From the NCBI GenBank assembly GCA_964456445.1, contig CAYWBI010000048.1:1-22386 (forward strand): a DNA stretch of 22,386 bases. Direction: 5' to 3'. Position numbers and translations under genes: made by a program. The DNA is from CAYWBI01 sp964456445 (lineage in GTDB: Bacteria > Calditrichota > Calditrichia > Calditrichales > J004). Shown here one piece after another: positions 14,754 through 22,386 of this stretch. Below the pieces are notes generated by a model, which made no database searches, had not been told where the DNA came from, and worked only from the letters and a program-made list of their open reading frames with translations. The stretch's first letter is position 1; each line of letters starts with the position of its first letter.

Positions 14754-15980
14754 TTGAAAACGACAAAAATCCTTCTTGTTGGGTTATTTATTGCCCTGTT
14801 AAGTTCTTGCCAACCGCCAAACCGGGCCGCACATCCGCGAAGCCAGGCCCCGCAGATACGGGTATTGATTGGCGAAATATCGGGGACCGACAGTCTCCGT
14901 TTTGATGGAAATTATACACTTTCCGCACCGGAGGCAAAATATGAGCTGATGCGTTCGTCCGTGTTTTATTTACGGACCGATAGCAAAGGTTACCGGCTTT
15001 ATAACGACAAGCGGCTATTCATGCTCAGAGGAAATGATAAAATCGTTCTTGAACCGCAAAGCGGTCAGGGCGATGTGTTTTATAAGCAAAAATATTATAG
15101 CGGCACACTAAGCATTATCATGGCCGAAAACGGCAAGATATGGCTGGTCAACTCCCTGCCGCTGGACAGCTATCTGCGCAGCGTTGTCCCCTCGGAAATA
15201 TTTACCCATAAAGTAGCGGATCTGGAAGCAATAAAGGCACAGGCCGTTTGCGCCCGTTCTTATGCCCTGTTAAAAATGAAACAACGCGCAAATCAGGATT
15301 TTGATGTTTATGGCGACGTCCGTGACCAGGCATATAATGGACGTAAGGTCCAATCGCCCCTGGGCAATACTGCCGTTGATCAGACCCGCGGTTCGGTTTT
15401 GATGTATCAGGGAAAAATTGCCAAAACATACTTTCATGCCTGTGACGGTGGCCTATCGGAAGCGCCGCAAAACGTTTGGCCCGGTATCAGTGAACCCTAT
15501 CTGCAGGTTAAACAGGATGTTTGGGTGGATTCCTTTGCCTGTAAAGATGCCCCTGTTTTCCGCTGGCAAAAATCTTTCAGTATCGGGCAACTGGATTCTT
15601 TGTTTGAGCAAATGTTTCATGTCTCATATCAAGATTCCATGGTTTCGGATACCACCTTAATCCCCTTTAAGATTTCGATCAAACAGCGGAGCACGAGTGG
15701 GCGAGTACAACAAATACAAATAAACTATGGCCGTCAAAGCCAAGGACTCAGCGGGTTTGACATCCGTCGTTTTTTTAGCGGTCCGGATGGTAAAAAGCTT
15801 CCCAGCACCCTGTTCAAATTATCCCTGTCGGATTCGCTGCTTATAATTAATGGCGCGGGCCATGGGCATGGTGTTGGGCTATGTCAGTATGGCGCCCTGT
15901 ATAAAGCTGAGAATGGCTTAAAGTATTACCATATCCTGCGGACGTATTTCCCCGGTACAAATTTAGAGAAAGTGTATTGA
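14754..15980 (+). CDS. SpoIID/LytB-family lipoprotein, probable peptidoglycan lytic transglycosylase
   Basis: A 408-residue lipoprotein (lipobox LLSSC, lipid cysteine C19). The SpoIID core begins with LDSYLRSVVPSEI (137-149), whose E148 is equivalent to the catalytic glutamate of SpoIID, followed by AIKAQAVCARSYAL (159-172), a HACDGG site (228-233) and the terminal GAGHGHGVGLCQYGA block (367-381) that lines the glycan groove. SpoIID enzymes cut glycan strands from which peptides have been removed. The start is a TTG at 14754, supported by AAGGAGA five bases upstream, which overlaps the stop of the preceding gene. One base separates its stop from the double-SPOR gene. It is exported, probably anchored in the inner or outer membrane. 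Family assignment is firm; the exact activity is inferred. Confidence 0.9.
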   Translation: MKTTKILLVGLFIALLSSCQPPNRAAHPRSQAPQIRVLIGEISGTDSLRFDGNYTLSAPEAKYELMRSSVFYLRTDSKGYRLYNDKRLFMLRGNDKIVLEPQSGQGDVFYKQKYYSGTLSIIMAENGKIWLVNSLPLDSYLRSVVPSEIFTHKVADLEAIKAQAVCARSYALLKMKQRANQDFDVYGDVRDQAYNGRKVQSPLGNTAVDQTRGSVLMYQGKIAKTYFHACDGGLSEAPQNVWPGISEPYLQVKQDVWVDSFACKDAPVFRWQKSFSIGQLDSLFEQMFHVSYQDSMVSDTTLIPFKISIKQRSTSGRVQQIQINYGRQSQGLSGFDIRRFFSGPDGKKLPSTLFKLSLSDSLLIINGAGHGHGVGLCQYGALYKAENGLKYYHILRTYFPGTNLEKVY

Positions 15981-15981
15981 T

Positions 15982-16731
15982 ATGCGTCTGCTGATTTCCG
16001 CCCTGTTTTTATTGATTATTCTTGCCTGTCAGCCCGGTATCCGGGATCAGCGGCGTGCCATGAATGTTGCACCGGCCATCGACAGTACCCTGTATTATCC
16101 TACAAAAACAGTTCAAAACAGTTTTCTTACAAGTCTAATAAGCGGGAAAGATACCACGGTCAGCCTTTCTTTGACTTTGTTGCCACCGCCACCGCCTCCA
16201 CCCCCAAAATTTGATTGGGTAGATGGTTTTCGCATACAGTTGTTTGCCGGAAGTGATTCTTTGAATACACGTGTTCTTTTTAATAAAACAAAAATGATAG
16301 TCCCCGATAGCGTTTACTTTTTCCGGGAAGCCGGATTGTACAAAATCCAGATCGGTGATTTCCTTATTCGGAACGAGGCCGATCTGCGTCTGCTAAAACT
16401 AAGACAAAAAAACCTTAAAGGGATGTGGGTCGTTGCCCGGAAGATTAAAAAAACCAAAATGCTGCCCCTCGTGCGGACCGGGCATGAAACAAAAAACACG
16501 GCCGCGCCTTTTAGTATCCAGGTTATGGTAACATCGGATACAACGCAGGCCCAAAAGCTGACAGAATCACTTCAGAAAGAATTGGATATGCCCGCATTCT
16601 TTCTTCATAAAGATGCTGTGTTCAAAATTTATATCGGGCATTTTACCAGCCACACCCAGGCAGATAGTTCCCTGCAAATTGTCCGCAAAAAAGGTTATCC
16701 CGACGCCTGGATATTTAAGATCGTACCATAA
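15982..16731 (+). CDS. Lipoprotein with two SPOR domains
   Basis: A 249-residue lipoprotein (IILAC lipobox, lipid cysteine C16). After an unstructured stretch and a run of eight prolines (68-75) come two SPOR-like modules: about 82-153 (FRIQLFAGSD... LYKIQIGDF... MWVVARKI) and about 176-249 (FSIQVMVTSD... VFKIYIGHF... AWIFKIVP). SPOR domains bind peptidoglycan stripped of stem peptides, mostly at the division septum. The ATG follows the SpoIID-type stop by one base, so the two are tightly coupled. In context it probably brings or localises the SpoIID enzyme at denuded glycans. The second repeat is slightly more divergent. Confidence 0.88.
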   Translation: MRLLISALFLLIILACQPGIRDQRRAMNVAPAIDSTLYYPTKTVQNSFLTSLISGKDTTVSLSLTLLPPPPPPPPKFDWVDGFRIQLFAGSDSLNTRVLFNKTKMIVPDSVYFFREAGLYKIQIGDFLIRNEADLRLLKLRQKNLKGMWVVARKIKKTKMLPLVRTGHETKNTAAPFSIQVMVTSDTTQAQKLTESLQKELDMPAFFLHKDAVFKIYIGHFTSHTQADSSLQIVRKKGYPDAWIFKIVP

Positions 16732-16964
16732 TATAAAATTCTTTTCTTTTTGTAACCCAACTCAGGCGTCATTGATTCTTTAAGTTTTTATAGTTAAAGT
16801 CCCGTATTGAAACGGCTTGATCACCGCCGTGGTATCATCGGTGCTTATTCGACCGTATCCATGGTCCGCATCGCTTTAAATTTCAACCTGTATTGCCCGG
16901 TTTTGTTTTCACTACTCTCTTTGGTTGCCGATTGGAAAAACACCAAGAATGAGAAGGCAGAAAT

Positions 16965-18761
16965 ATGTTTTCCTATATTTTTATGAAGATCCTTGAATCC
17001 CGACCGGAAAGATATGATTCCGGCATCGCCTTTTTATCCGGCGGACACGCCACCAAAATCCGTAAACAAATTGTTAAAAAATTTATTACACCCGGAATGA
17101 ATATTCTCGATCTTGGCTGCGGCACTGGAGTTTTGCTTTGCGAAGCGGCAAATGCGGGCGCCAGCGCAACGGGCATTGATATATCCGCGGACATGCTGCG
17201 TATTGCCCGTAAAAGAGTTTTAACCAACGGGCTTCAAAAAACAACAACACTTATTAATGCCGGGGCAACAGAGCTGGAAAATCTTTTTCCCGGACAAAGT
17301 TTTGATGTAATCACCTCCACTTTGGTTTTTAGTGAATTGTATGCGGACGAACGGCTGTTGGTGCTGGGTCAGATAAAAAGATTGCTGAAACCACAGGGAA
17401 AACTGATCATCGCTTGCGAGGTTTTGCCAAAGGGCAGATTAAAACGCATGTTACATTTTCTTATCCGGTTTCCCCTATCCATTCTTACCTATCTGATTGC
17501 CCAAACAGGCACCAAGCCGATGAAAAATTTACCCGGAGAAGTTTCTATTTCCGGTTTTTCGGATATTGAAACCGAGCTTTCATTCCTCGATAGTTTCATG
17601 GTTTTACAAGCAAACAACAATAACTCTTCCGCCCAACCTGAGCAGGGTATTTCACTTGCGAAATTACCGGATGAAGACAAATCCGTTATTAAAACCATTT
17701 GGGATTTTCTTGGCCGATGGTTCCCAAATCCTGTTGAACCTGGTTTGCGGATTATCGGAACGCCCGATAGAAAGGCGCCGTTGCTTATTACCTCAAACTT
17801 TCATCTTACGGTACGACGTGTGGAAAAGGCGCTCCTTGGCCAGAATTTATTTTTATTGGTTGTTCCCACAAACGGGATTAATGTGTGGTGTGCCTCTGCT
17901 GGTGGTGACTTAAACACGCATTCCGTTATCACGGCCATAAAAACAAGCCGCATTAATAAAAGGGTCAGCCATAAAAGAATAATACTCCCACAATTCTCGG
18001 CTTCGGGAATTGACTTAAAGCTTCTAAAAAAAGAAACCGGTCGAAAAGGTCTGTTTGGGCCGGCCTATGCACGGGATATACCTCTATTCCTGGACGATCA
18101 TAAATCTGTTTTCAAAACAAACAGAACAAAATTTGCGCTGCCCTTCCGTTTGGAAATGTTATTGGCCATGAATTTTATAATCTGGCTTGGGGTTGCGCTG
18201 TTCACACTGATTGTCGATCGATCTGCTTTTTACACGATCAGCCTTTATTTTTGGATCGCCGGATTTGTTCTTTATGCCGGGTTTCCCTTTATGCCGGGAA
18301 AAAGCGGCTGGGCCAAAGCCGGCATGATTTCAATAGGCGTAATTTTGCTGTTTGCACTTTATTCCGTTTTGCTATCACATATTTCTATTTTGGCCTATTG
18401 GAAAATAATATTAAGTTTTACAATCATAAATTTTTTGCTCGGATTTGATCTAAAAGGAATCGTTGCCGGATACCCGTCCGAAGCCGAGTGGCTGCTTTTA
18501 AAATTGCGCGCCAAATCTTTCGGACATATTTTTTCATCTGCCCGTCAAATGGAAGGCTTTATACACCAGGATATTTCAAAGTGTAATGATTGCAGAATGT
18601 GCCTGATGGTCTGTCCGAAAAACGTTTATACCATCGAACTTGGGAATCAAGTGCGTATAAAAAACCCAGACGAGTGCTTTGCCTGCCGCGGCTGTGTTAC
18701 ACAATGCGCCTCCGATGCCCTGTTTTTGGCAAAGGAAGAATGGATACAGGAGCCCCGATAA
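16965..18761 (+). CDS. Methyltransferase–HgcA-like corrinoid–HgcB-like ferredoxin fusion protein
   Basis: A 598-residue membrane protein of four parts. (1) Class I SAM methyltransferase, about 25-215, with motif I LDLGCGTG at 48-55 and GIDIS at 70-74. (2) An HgcA-like corrinoid domain, about 255-395: PGLRIIGTPDRKAPLLITSNFHLT resembles the HgcA entry segment, NVWCASAGG (306-314) resembles the cap-helix motif N(V/I)WCA(A/S)GK with cobalt-ligand candidate C309, and VSHKRIILPQ matches the following strand. (3) Four membrane helices, about 397-417, 422-442, 450-471, 474-493. (4) A 2[4Fe-4S] ferredoxin (C540, C543, C546, C550 and C571, C574, C577, C581) like HgcB. The HgcA lysine after the cysteine is lost and the C-terminal HgcB cysteine pair is absent. 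Domain order suggests methyl transfer through a corrinoid; substrate unknown. AAGG precedes the ATG. Confidence 0.85.
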   Translation: MFSYIFMKILESRPERYDSGIAFLSGGHATKIRKQIVKKFITPGMNILDLGCGTGVLLCEAANAGASATGIDISADMLRIARKRVLTNGLQKTTTLINAGATELENLFPGQSFDVITSTLVFSELYADERLLVLGQIKRLLKPQGKLIIACEVLPKGRLKRMLHFLIRFPLSILTYLIAQTGTKPMKNLPGEVSISGFSDIETELSFLDSFMVLQANNNNSSAQPEQGISLAKLPDEDKSVIKTIWDFLGRWFPNPVEPGLRIIGTPDRKAPLLITSNFHLTVRRVEKALLGQNLFLLVVPTNGINVWCASAGGDLNTHSVITAIKTSRINKRVSHKRIILPQFSASGIDLKLLKKETGRKGLFGPAYARDIPLFLDDHKSVFKTNRTKFALPFRLEMLLAMNFIIWLGVALFTLIVDRSAFYTISLYFWIAGFVLYAGFPFMPGKSGWAKAGMISIGVILLFALYSVLLSHISILAYWKIILSFTIINFLLGFDLKGIVAGYPSEAEWLLLKLRAKSFGHIFSSARQMEGFIHQDISKCNDCRMCLMVCPKNVYTIELGNQVRIKNPDECFACRGCVTQCASDALFLAKEEWIQEPR

Positions 18762-18856
18762 ATATCCGGGTAATTTATAATAACGTGACGGTCACGCTTC
18801 AGACCGCTGATATCAGTGATGCTAAAATCCCATCAAATATGACAGAGCGGTAAAAA
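18762..18856. promoter_or_regulatory. Short gap with two perfect palindromes
   Basis: CGTGACGGTCACG at 18784-18796 is a perfect inverted repeat around one central base, and CTGATATCAG at 18807-18816 is a perfect 10-base palindrome. A TTATAA lies at 18775-18780, just before the first. They lie ahead of the TrpF-family gene and could be operator sites. No matching regulator is identifiable. Confidence 0.35.
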
Positions 18857-19516
18857 ATGCAAATGAAAATTCATGTAAAAATTTGCTGTATAAGCAGCCT
18901 CGGCGAAGCCCGGACCGCCATCGGTTACGGCGCATCTGCGCTCGGTTTTGTAGGAAAGATGCCCAGCGGCCCGGGGGTGATATCCGATGATTTAATTTAT
19001 AAAATAGTTAGGTCCGTTCCCCCGCCGATCGCCAGTTTTCTATTGACAAGCGAAACATCGGCCCGGGGAATAATTGCCCATCACCGGCGTACACAAACAA
19101 ACACCGTTCAACTTGTGGACGACCAGGTGGATCACGATTATCGTTTGCTTAAAGAAGCCATGCCTGCCGTTAAACTCGTTCAGGTTATACATGTACGTGA
19201 CGAAGGATCGATTGAAAAAGCCCTTGGCGTTGCAGATGATGTGGATGCAATTCTGCTCGATAGCGGCAACCCGAATTTACAAATAAAAGAATTGGGCGGC
19301 ACGGGAAGGGTCCACAACTGGTTGCTTAGCCGTAAGATAGTGGAAACAGTAAAAATCCCTGTCTTCCTGGCCGGGGGCCTGAATGCAGATAATATCCGTC
19401 GGGCAATTGATACGGTCCGGCCCTTTGGCGTCGATTTGTGCGGAGGCGTTCGCACCGATGGCCGGCTTGATGAAAAAAAGCTGGCCCGTTTTATGAGCGC
19501 TGTATTTAAAAGTTGA
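18857..19516 (+). CDS. Divergent TrpF-family (phosphoribosylanthranilate isomerase-like) protein
   Basis: A 219-residue single (beta/alpha)8 barrel. It retains the TrpF landmarks: KICCISS at the first strand (C10 matches the catalytic cysteine), ILLDS with D135 (the catalytic aspartate), GGTG at 147-150 and LAGGL at 171-175 of the phosphate site. But it differs where true enzymes are strict: VQLVDD replaces VQLHG, GGVRT replaces SSGVE, and KMPSGPGVI replaces the usual SPR(Y/F)V loop. No other trp gene is nearby, and the gene follows the methyltransferase-corrinoid fusion by 95 bases. It may be a TrpF paralog with another substrate. The alternative ATG at 18863 is possible; no strong Shine-Dalgarno is seen for either. 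Confidence 0.75.
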   Translation: MQMKIHVKICCISSLGEARTAIGYGASALGFVGKMPSGPGVISDDLIYKIVRSVPPPIASFLLTSETSARGIIAHHRRTQTNTVQLVDDQVDHDYRLLKEAMPAVKLVQVIHVRDEGSIEKALGVADDVDAILLDSGNPNLQIKELGGTGRVHNWLLSRKIVETVKIPVFLAGGLNADNIRRAIDTVRPFGVDLCGGVRTDGRLDEKKLARFMSAVFKS

Positions 19517-19717
19517 CCTGGCAATCGAATCGTGGCTACAGGGAAAATTTCAGCATGGAAAAAATCAATGAAAAAATAATTGTCACAGGCAAGGGCGAAC
19601 ACAATTGACCTCTCAATGACCATTATGGAAAAGGGTGTTTCACAAAACCTCTCCTATAAGAACAATATCCTTCTGCTTTAATCTATAACCGGTTTGGTGT
19701 TTTTTGATAATGTAGAT

Positions 19718-19747
19718 TTGAAACAGTCGGTTCATTACATTTATAAT
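19718..19747 (+). promoter_or_regulatory. Sigma70-type promoter of the GH13 lipoprotein gene
   Basis: TTGAAA at 19718-19723, an 18-base spacer and TATAAT at 19742-19747, 43 bases ahead of the ATG. The boxes are close to consensus. The upstream part of this 274-base gap (19517-19717) holds no gene I can support. Confidence 0.55.
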
Positions 19748-19790
19748 TACTGTAAATTTCGGGATTTTTCATATAAAATCGAATGCCCCA

Positions 19791-21167
19791 ATGAACCATT
19801 TAAAAAAAAGATTATATCTGTTCATTGATTTTGTTTTGTGTTCTGTACTGCTTTTTTCCTGTAACAACAGCACCGCGCCGGAAACCCCGCTTGAAGGCCC
19901 TGCTTACAGCCAGTATGGAACGCCCTTTGCCAACATCCCAAAAACAAAAGACGTTATCATGTACGAAGTCAATCTGCGGGCATTTAGCCCCAGCGGCAAT
20001 TTACAGGGTGTTATTGACCGGCTCGATAAAATAAAAGCCCTCGGTGTAAATGTTCTTTGGCTTATGCCCATCCATCCCATCGGTACTGTACATTCTGTAA
20101 ATTCTCCTTATTCCGTAAAAAATTACAAAGAAGTCAATCCCGAATTTGGTGATTTGCAAACTTTGCGCATGTTGACAGAACAGGCGCATATTAGAAATAT
20201 CGCTGTTATCATGGATTGGGTCGCCAATCACACAGCCTGGGACAATCCCTGGATTAAAAATAAAAACTGGTACACACAGGATTCGAAAGGCAACATCATT
20301 CACCCGGCAGGTACAAATTGGCAGGATGTGGCCGATTTGAATTACAGCAATATTAACATGCGCAATGCGATGATCGATGCCATGGAATATTGGATATATG
20401 AAGCAAATATTGACGGTTTTCGCTGTGATGCGGCCGATTTTGTTCCTTATGATTTTTGGAAGCAGGCGCTTGACGCTTTAAAATCCATCCCGGACCGACA
20501 GTTGATTTACCTGGCTGAGGGTGCGCGTGACGATCACTTTAACGCCGGGTTCGAGATGAATTACTCCTGGGATTATTATGGACAACTTAAGAGGGTCTTT
20601 AACGGCCAATCGGCAAACAGCTTATATACAACCCATCTTAGTGAATACCAGGGTCTTCCCGCCGGAAAACAAAAATTACGTTTTACAACCAACCATGATG
20701 AATCGGCCTGGGATGCAACCCCGATGGTCCTGTTTAATGGGGCAGCGGGTTCCACGGCTGCATTTGTGCTCTCCACATATATGGGCGGCGTCCCGTTAAT
20801 TTATGGCAGTCAGGAAGTGGGCGCCGAAGCCAATATACCCTTTTTTAGCAATTCAACAATCGACTGGAGCGCAAACCCGGATATGTTGAAGGCCTATCAA
20901 ACGACACTTGAATTTTATTCAGGATCAGATGCCGCAAAAGAATTGGCAATGGAAAACTATTCCAATTCGAACGTGGTCTGTTTTGAAAAAACGGGCACGC
21001 AGGATAACCTTCTTGTTATGGTAAATGTTCGCGGTTCAGGTTCAAGCTTTGTAGTTCCATCGCAGTTGCAAAACACAAAATGGGCCAATGTCTTCTCAGA
21101 TGATTCACTCACCTTATCGCAAAATGTGACTTTGGACGGATATGACTATTTGATATTAAAGAAATAG
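19791..21167 (+). CDS. GH13 alpha-amylase-family lipoprotein
   Basis: A 458-residue exported lipoprotein (lipobox LLFSC, C24). The catalytic (beta/alpha)8 barrel spans about 50-375. GH13 landmarks are present: region I DWVANH (142-147), nucleophile D213 in GFRCDAAD, general acid E243 in LAEGA, and transition-state residue D303 in TNHDE. All three catalytic carboxylates are kept. A short C-terminal beta domain (385-458) completes the family fold. It should cleave or transglycosylate alpha-glucans at the cell surface or in the periplasm; the exact bond and substrate cannot be read. It is a single gene with its own promoter and no transport or maltose genes beside it. No clear Shine-Dalgarno precedes the ATG. 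Confidence 0.95.
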   Translation: MNHLKKRLYLFIDFVLCSVLLFSCNNSTAPETPLEGPAYSQYGTPFANIPKTKDVIMYEVNLRAFSPSGNLQGVIDRLDKIKALGVNVLWLMPIHPIGTVHSVNSPYSVKNYKEVNPEFGDLQTLRMLTEQAHIRNIAVIMDWVANHTAWDNPWIKNKNWYTQDSKGNIIHPAGTNWQDVADLNYSNINMRNAMIDAMEYWIYEANIDGFRCDAADFVPYDFWKQALDALKSIPDRQLIYLAEGARDDHFNAGFEMNYSWDYYGQLKRVFNGQSANSLYTTHLSEYQGLPAGKQKLRFTTNHDESAWDATPMVLFNGAAGSTAAFVLSTYMGGVPLIYGSQEVGAEANIPFFSNSTIDWSANPDMLKAYQTTLEFYSGSDAAKELAMENYSNSNVVCFEKTGTQDNLLVMVNVRGSGSSFVVPSQLQNTKWANVFSDDSLTLSQNVTLDGYDYLILKK

Positions 21168-21185
21168 GCTGGACGAATCCTATCC

Positions 21186-21210
21186 CGGGAAACAATGGCC
21201 TGTTTTCCCG
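21186..21210. terminator. Hairpin between convergent genes, possible terminator
   Basis: CGGGAAACA (21186-21194) pairs with TGTTTTCCCG (21201-21210) with one bulged base and a 6-base loop. It lies between the convergent GH13 and BNR-repeat genes. Neither strand has a T-run directly after the stem, so it is a weak or Rho-assisted candidate. Confidence 0.35.
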
Positions 21211-21222
21211 CATAGTATCGAT

Positions 21223-22386
21223 TTAATGTATATATATCATTTTTTTTCGGATGGTTTTGTTGCCCTGGCTGAGAACATAAAAATAACTCCCGTTGGCCAG
21301 ATTTAGCTCGTTTGGATTGAAACGGGCCACAAATTCGCCAATACCGTATGCCCGATTATCAATCAATGTTGCTACTTCCCGGCCACGTACGTCAAATATT
21401 TTAAGACTTATATTTGCCGGTTTGTGCAATTTAAAAGACAGAGATGTTTGTTCACGAAACGGGTTGGGATAGTTCGTAACCGCAGATGTAACCTGCTGCG
21501 AAATGTTTTTATCGATGGCAGTCACATCATTAACTTTTACTAGAGCCGTCCAGACCGAACGTTCCCCGTCTTGAAGCCGGGTCCAGATTGGACGAACGAT
21601 ATTATTATGGGCACTTATGTTGGTATAGTCGCCAAAAAAGATCGATGCTGTCGGAAGAAACGGCGATTCGCTGACCTTAAAGTTGATAAACGATTGGCCG
21701 CCGTCACGGGAAAGGGCTATATAGACATCCGTCTGATTATCCTTATAATTTCTCCGGTCATAAAAAACAAAATAGAGATAACCCGTTACCTGATCAATGG
21801 CCATCCAGGTAAAAAACTGTTGTTTCCCGGCAGGATCATCATTTACCCGAACAGGAACGCTCCAACTCTCTCCACCATCTGTTGATTTTACAAGCCACAC
21901 GTCCGTATCATCTGTTCCATTGCGCTGATCGCTCCAGTTTACATAAATGGTCCCCCGGTTGGGTCCGTTGCTTAAATCGCATACGGTAACAGGCATACCG
22001 TTGGCCCGGTCGATACCGGGGATATCATAATCCCATCCTCCTGGAAAGGGTGTTATAACCTTGTCCTCTCCAAGCCAGTTTTCGCCCCTATCCAGTGTAC
22101 GGTCGAAAACCAAACCATCCGGCCCGGCGGCCGGTACGGCCCCTTCAACGGTGTTGTCGCTATCCACGCAATCACCACTGATCTGGTTGATCCGCAAGGC
22201 GGGGGACCACGTGGTTCCCCCATCGGTTGACTTTGAAAAACGTATGATCGAACTGTCCTGTGTATTTGTACTGCCATAGTTGTCAAATTGGGTCCAGGTG
22301 GCATATATGGTATTGGTTTTACGATCAACGGTGATCCAGTGTTTATCCTGGGCCTTGGCGCCTTTTGCTGTGGGGGCCAGGCCAAA
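21223..22386 (-). CDS. BNR-repeat protein with T9SS sorting domain, 5' end outside the window
   Basis: The frame is open to the right edge, so the start lies outside; 387 residues are visible. The visible part is a beta-propeller-like region with Asp-box (BNR) motifs: STDGGTTW near the start, STDGGESW, and SRDGGQSF, the usual S-x-D-x-G-x-x-W/F pattern of sialidases and other secreted propellers. Catalytic sialidase residues cannot be confirmed from this part. The last ~85 residues are a type-A T9SS sorting domain with NYPNPFREQT and the terminal KMIYIH. It is therefore a secreted or cell-surface protein exported by the type IX system. A sialidase activity should not be assumed; BNR repeats occur in many non-enzymatic propellers. 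Confidence 0.85.
   Translation of the reverse strand, partial: FGLAPTAKGAKAQDKHWITVDRKTNTIYATWTQFDNYGSTNTQDSSIIRFSKSTDGGTTWSPALRINQISGDCVDSDNTVEGAVPAAGPDGLVFDRTLDRGENWLGEDKVITPFPGGWDYDIPGIDRANGMPVTVCDLSNGPNRGTIYVNWSDQRNGTDDTDVWLVKSTDGGESWSVPVRVNDDPAGKQQFFTWMAIDQVTGYLYFVFYDRRNYKDNQTDVYIALSRDGGQSFINFKVSESPFLPTASIFFGDYTNISAHNNIVRPIWTRLQDGERSVWTALVKVNDVTAIDKNISQQVTSAVTNYPNPFREQTSLSFKLHKPANISLKIFDVRGREVATLIDNRAYGIGEFVARFNPNELNLANGSYFYVLSQGNKTIRKKMIYIH

Noticed and set aside
16185..16206. CCACCG-like short repeat as a microsatellite
   Set aside because: It encodes the polyproline stalk of the double-SPOR lipoprotein and is explained by that.
16965..18761. True mercury-methylation HgcAB fusion
   Set aside because: The cap-helix lysine and the ferredoxin C-terminal cysteine pair of known HgcAB are missing, and an extra methyltransferase is fused; I kept only an HgcA/HgcB-like call.
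1..22386. CRISPR array, tRNA, rRNA, insertion sequence or phage genes
   Set aside because: No regularly spaced direct repeats, cloverleaf sequence, transposase or phage motif was seen on reading either strand; only a covariance-model scan could exclude small RNA genes fully.

Overview
The window looks like a chromosomal segment from a free-living, Gram-negative bacterium of the wider Fibrobacterota-Chlorobiota-Bacteroidota (FCB) neighbourhood, for example Calditrichota, Ignavibacteria or Marinimicrobia-like. The main grounds are two secreted proteins, one at each edge, that end in a type IX secretion (T9SS) type-A sorting domain with a YPNPF motif. There are also several lipoproteins and an outer-membrane barrel. 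The lineage is an inference; no rRNA or other marker is present. I found no tRNA, rRNA, CRISPR array, insertion sequence or phage gene.

Layout. 1-400: 3' end of a T9SS cargo gene with a strong terminator. 714-3047: lon protease with its own terminator. 3434-6399 (minus strand): a four-gene sulfide-oxidation operon, read as ArsR-rhodanese regulator, DsrE-like protein, dihaem cytochrome c and sulfide:quinone oxidoreductase-type flavoprotein. It sits behind a good sigma70-type promoter with an inverted-repeat operator. 6618-8520 (minus): a LytS-type sensor kinase and a LiaF-like membrane protein, with no response regulator nearby. 8677-11807: a stress and translation neighbourhood holding an alarmone synthetase fused to TPR repeats, a small isoprenylcysteine-type methyltransferase, a STAS anti-anti-sigma factor and a bacterial Vms1/VLRF1-type release factor. 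12006-13796: a TPR-like protein and a secreted alpha/beta hydrolase, divergently transcribed. 14110-16731: a compact envelope operon with a beta-barrel protein, a SpoIID-type lipoprotein and a double-SPOR lipoprotein. 16965-18761: the most unusual gene, a single polypeptide joining a SAM methyltransferase, an HgcA-like corrinoid domain, four membrane helices and an HgcB-like 2[4Fe-4S] ferredoxin. 18857-19516: a divergent TrpF-family barrel. 19791-21167: a GH13 lipoprotein. 21223-22386 (minus): a BNR-repeat T9SS cargo gene cut by the window edge.

Functional links. The sulfide operon is self-contained: sulfide is oxidised by the flavoprotein, the cytochrome is a plausible electron partner, DsrE and rhodanese domains handle sulfane sulfur, and the ArsR part probably represses the operon. 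SpoIID enzymes cut denuded peptidoglycan and SPOR domains bind it, so the pair at 14754-16731 probably works together at the division septum. The fusion at 16965-18761 has in one chain a potential methyl donor module, a corrinoid carrier and a reductase, which would suit a self-contained corrinoid methyl-transfer machine. Its substrate cannot be read from the sequence.
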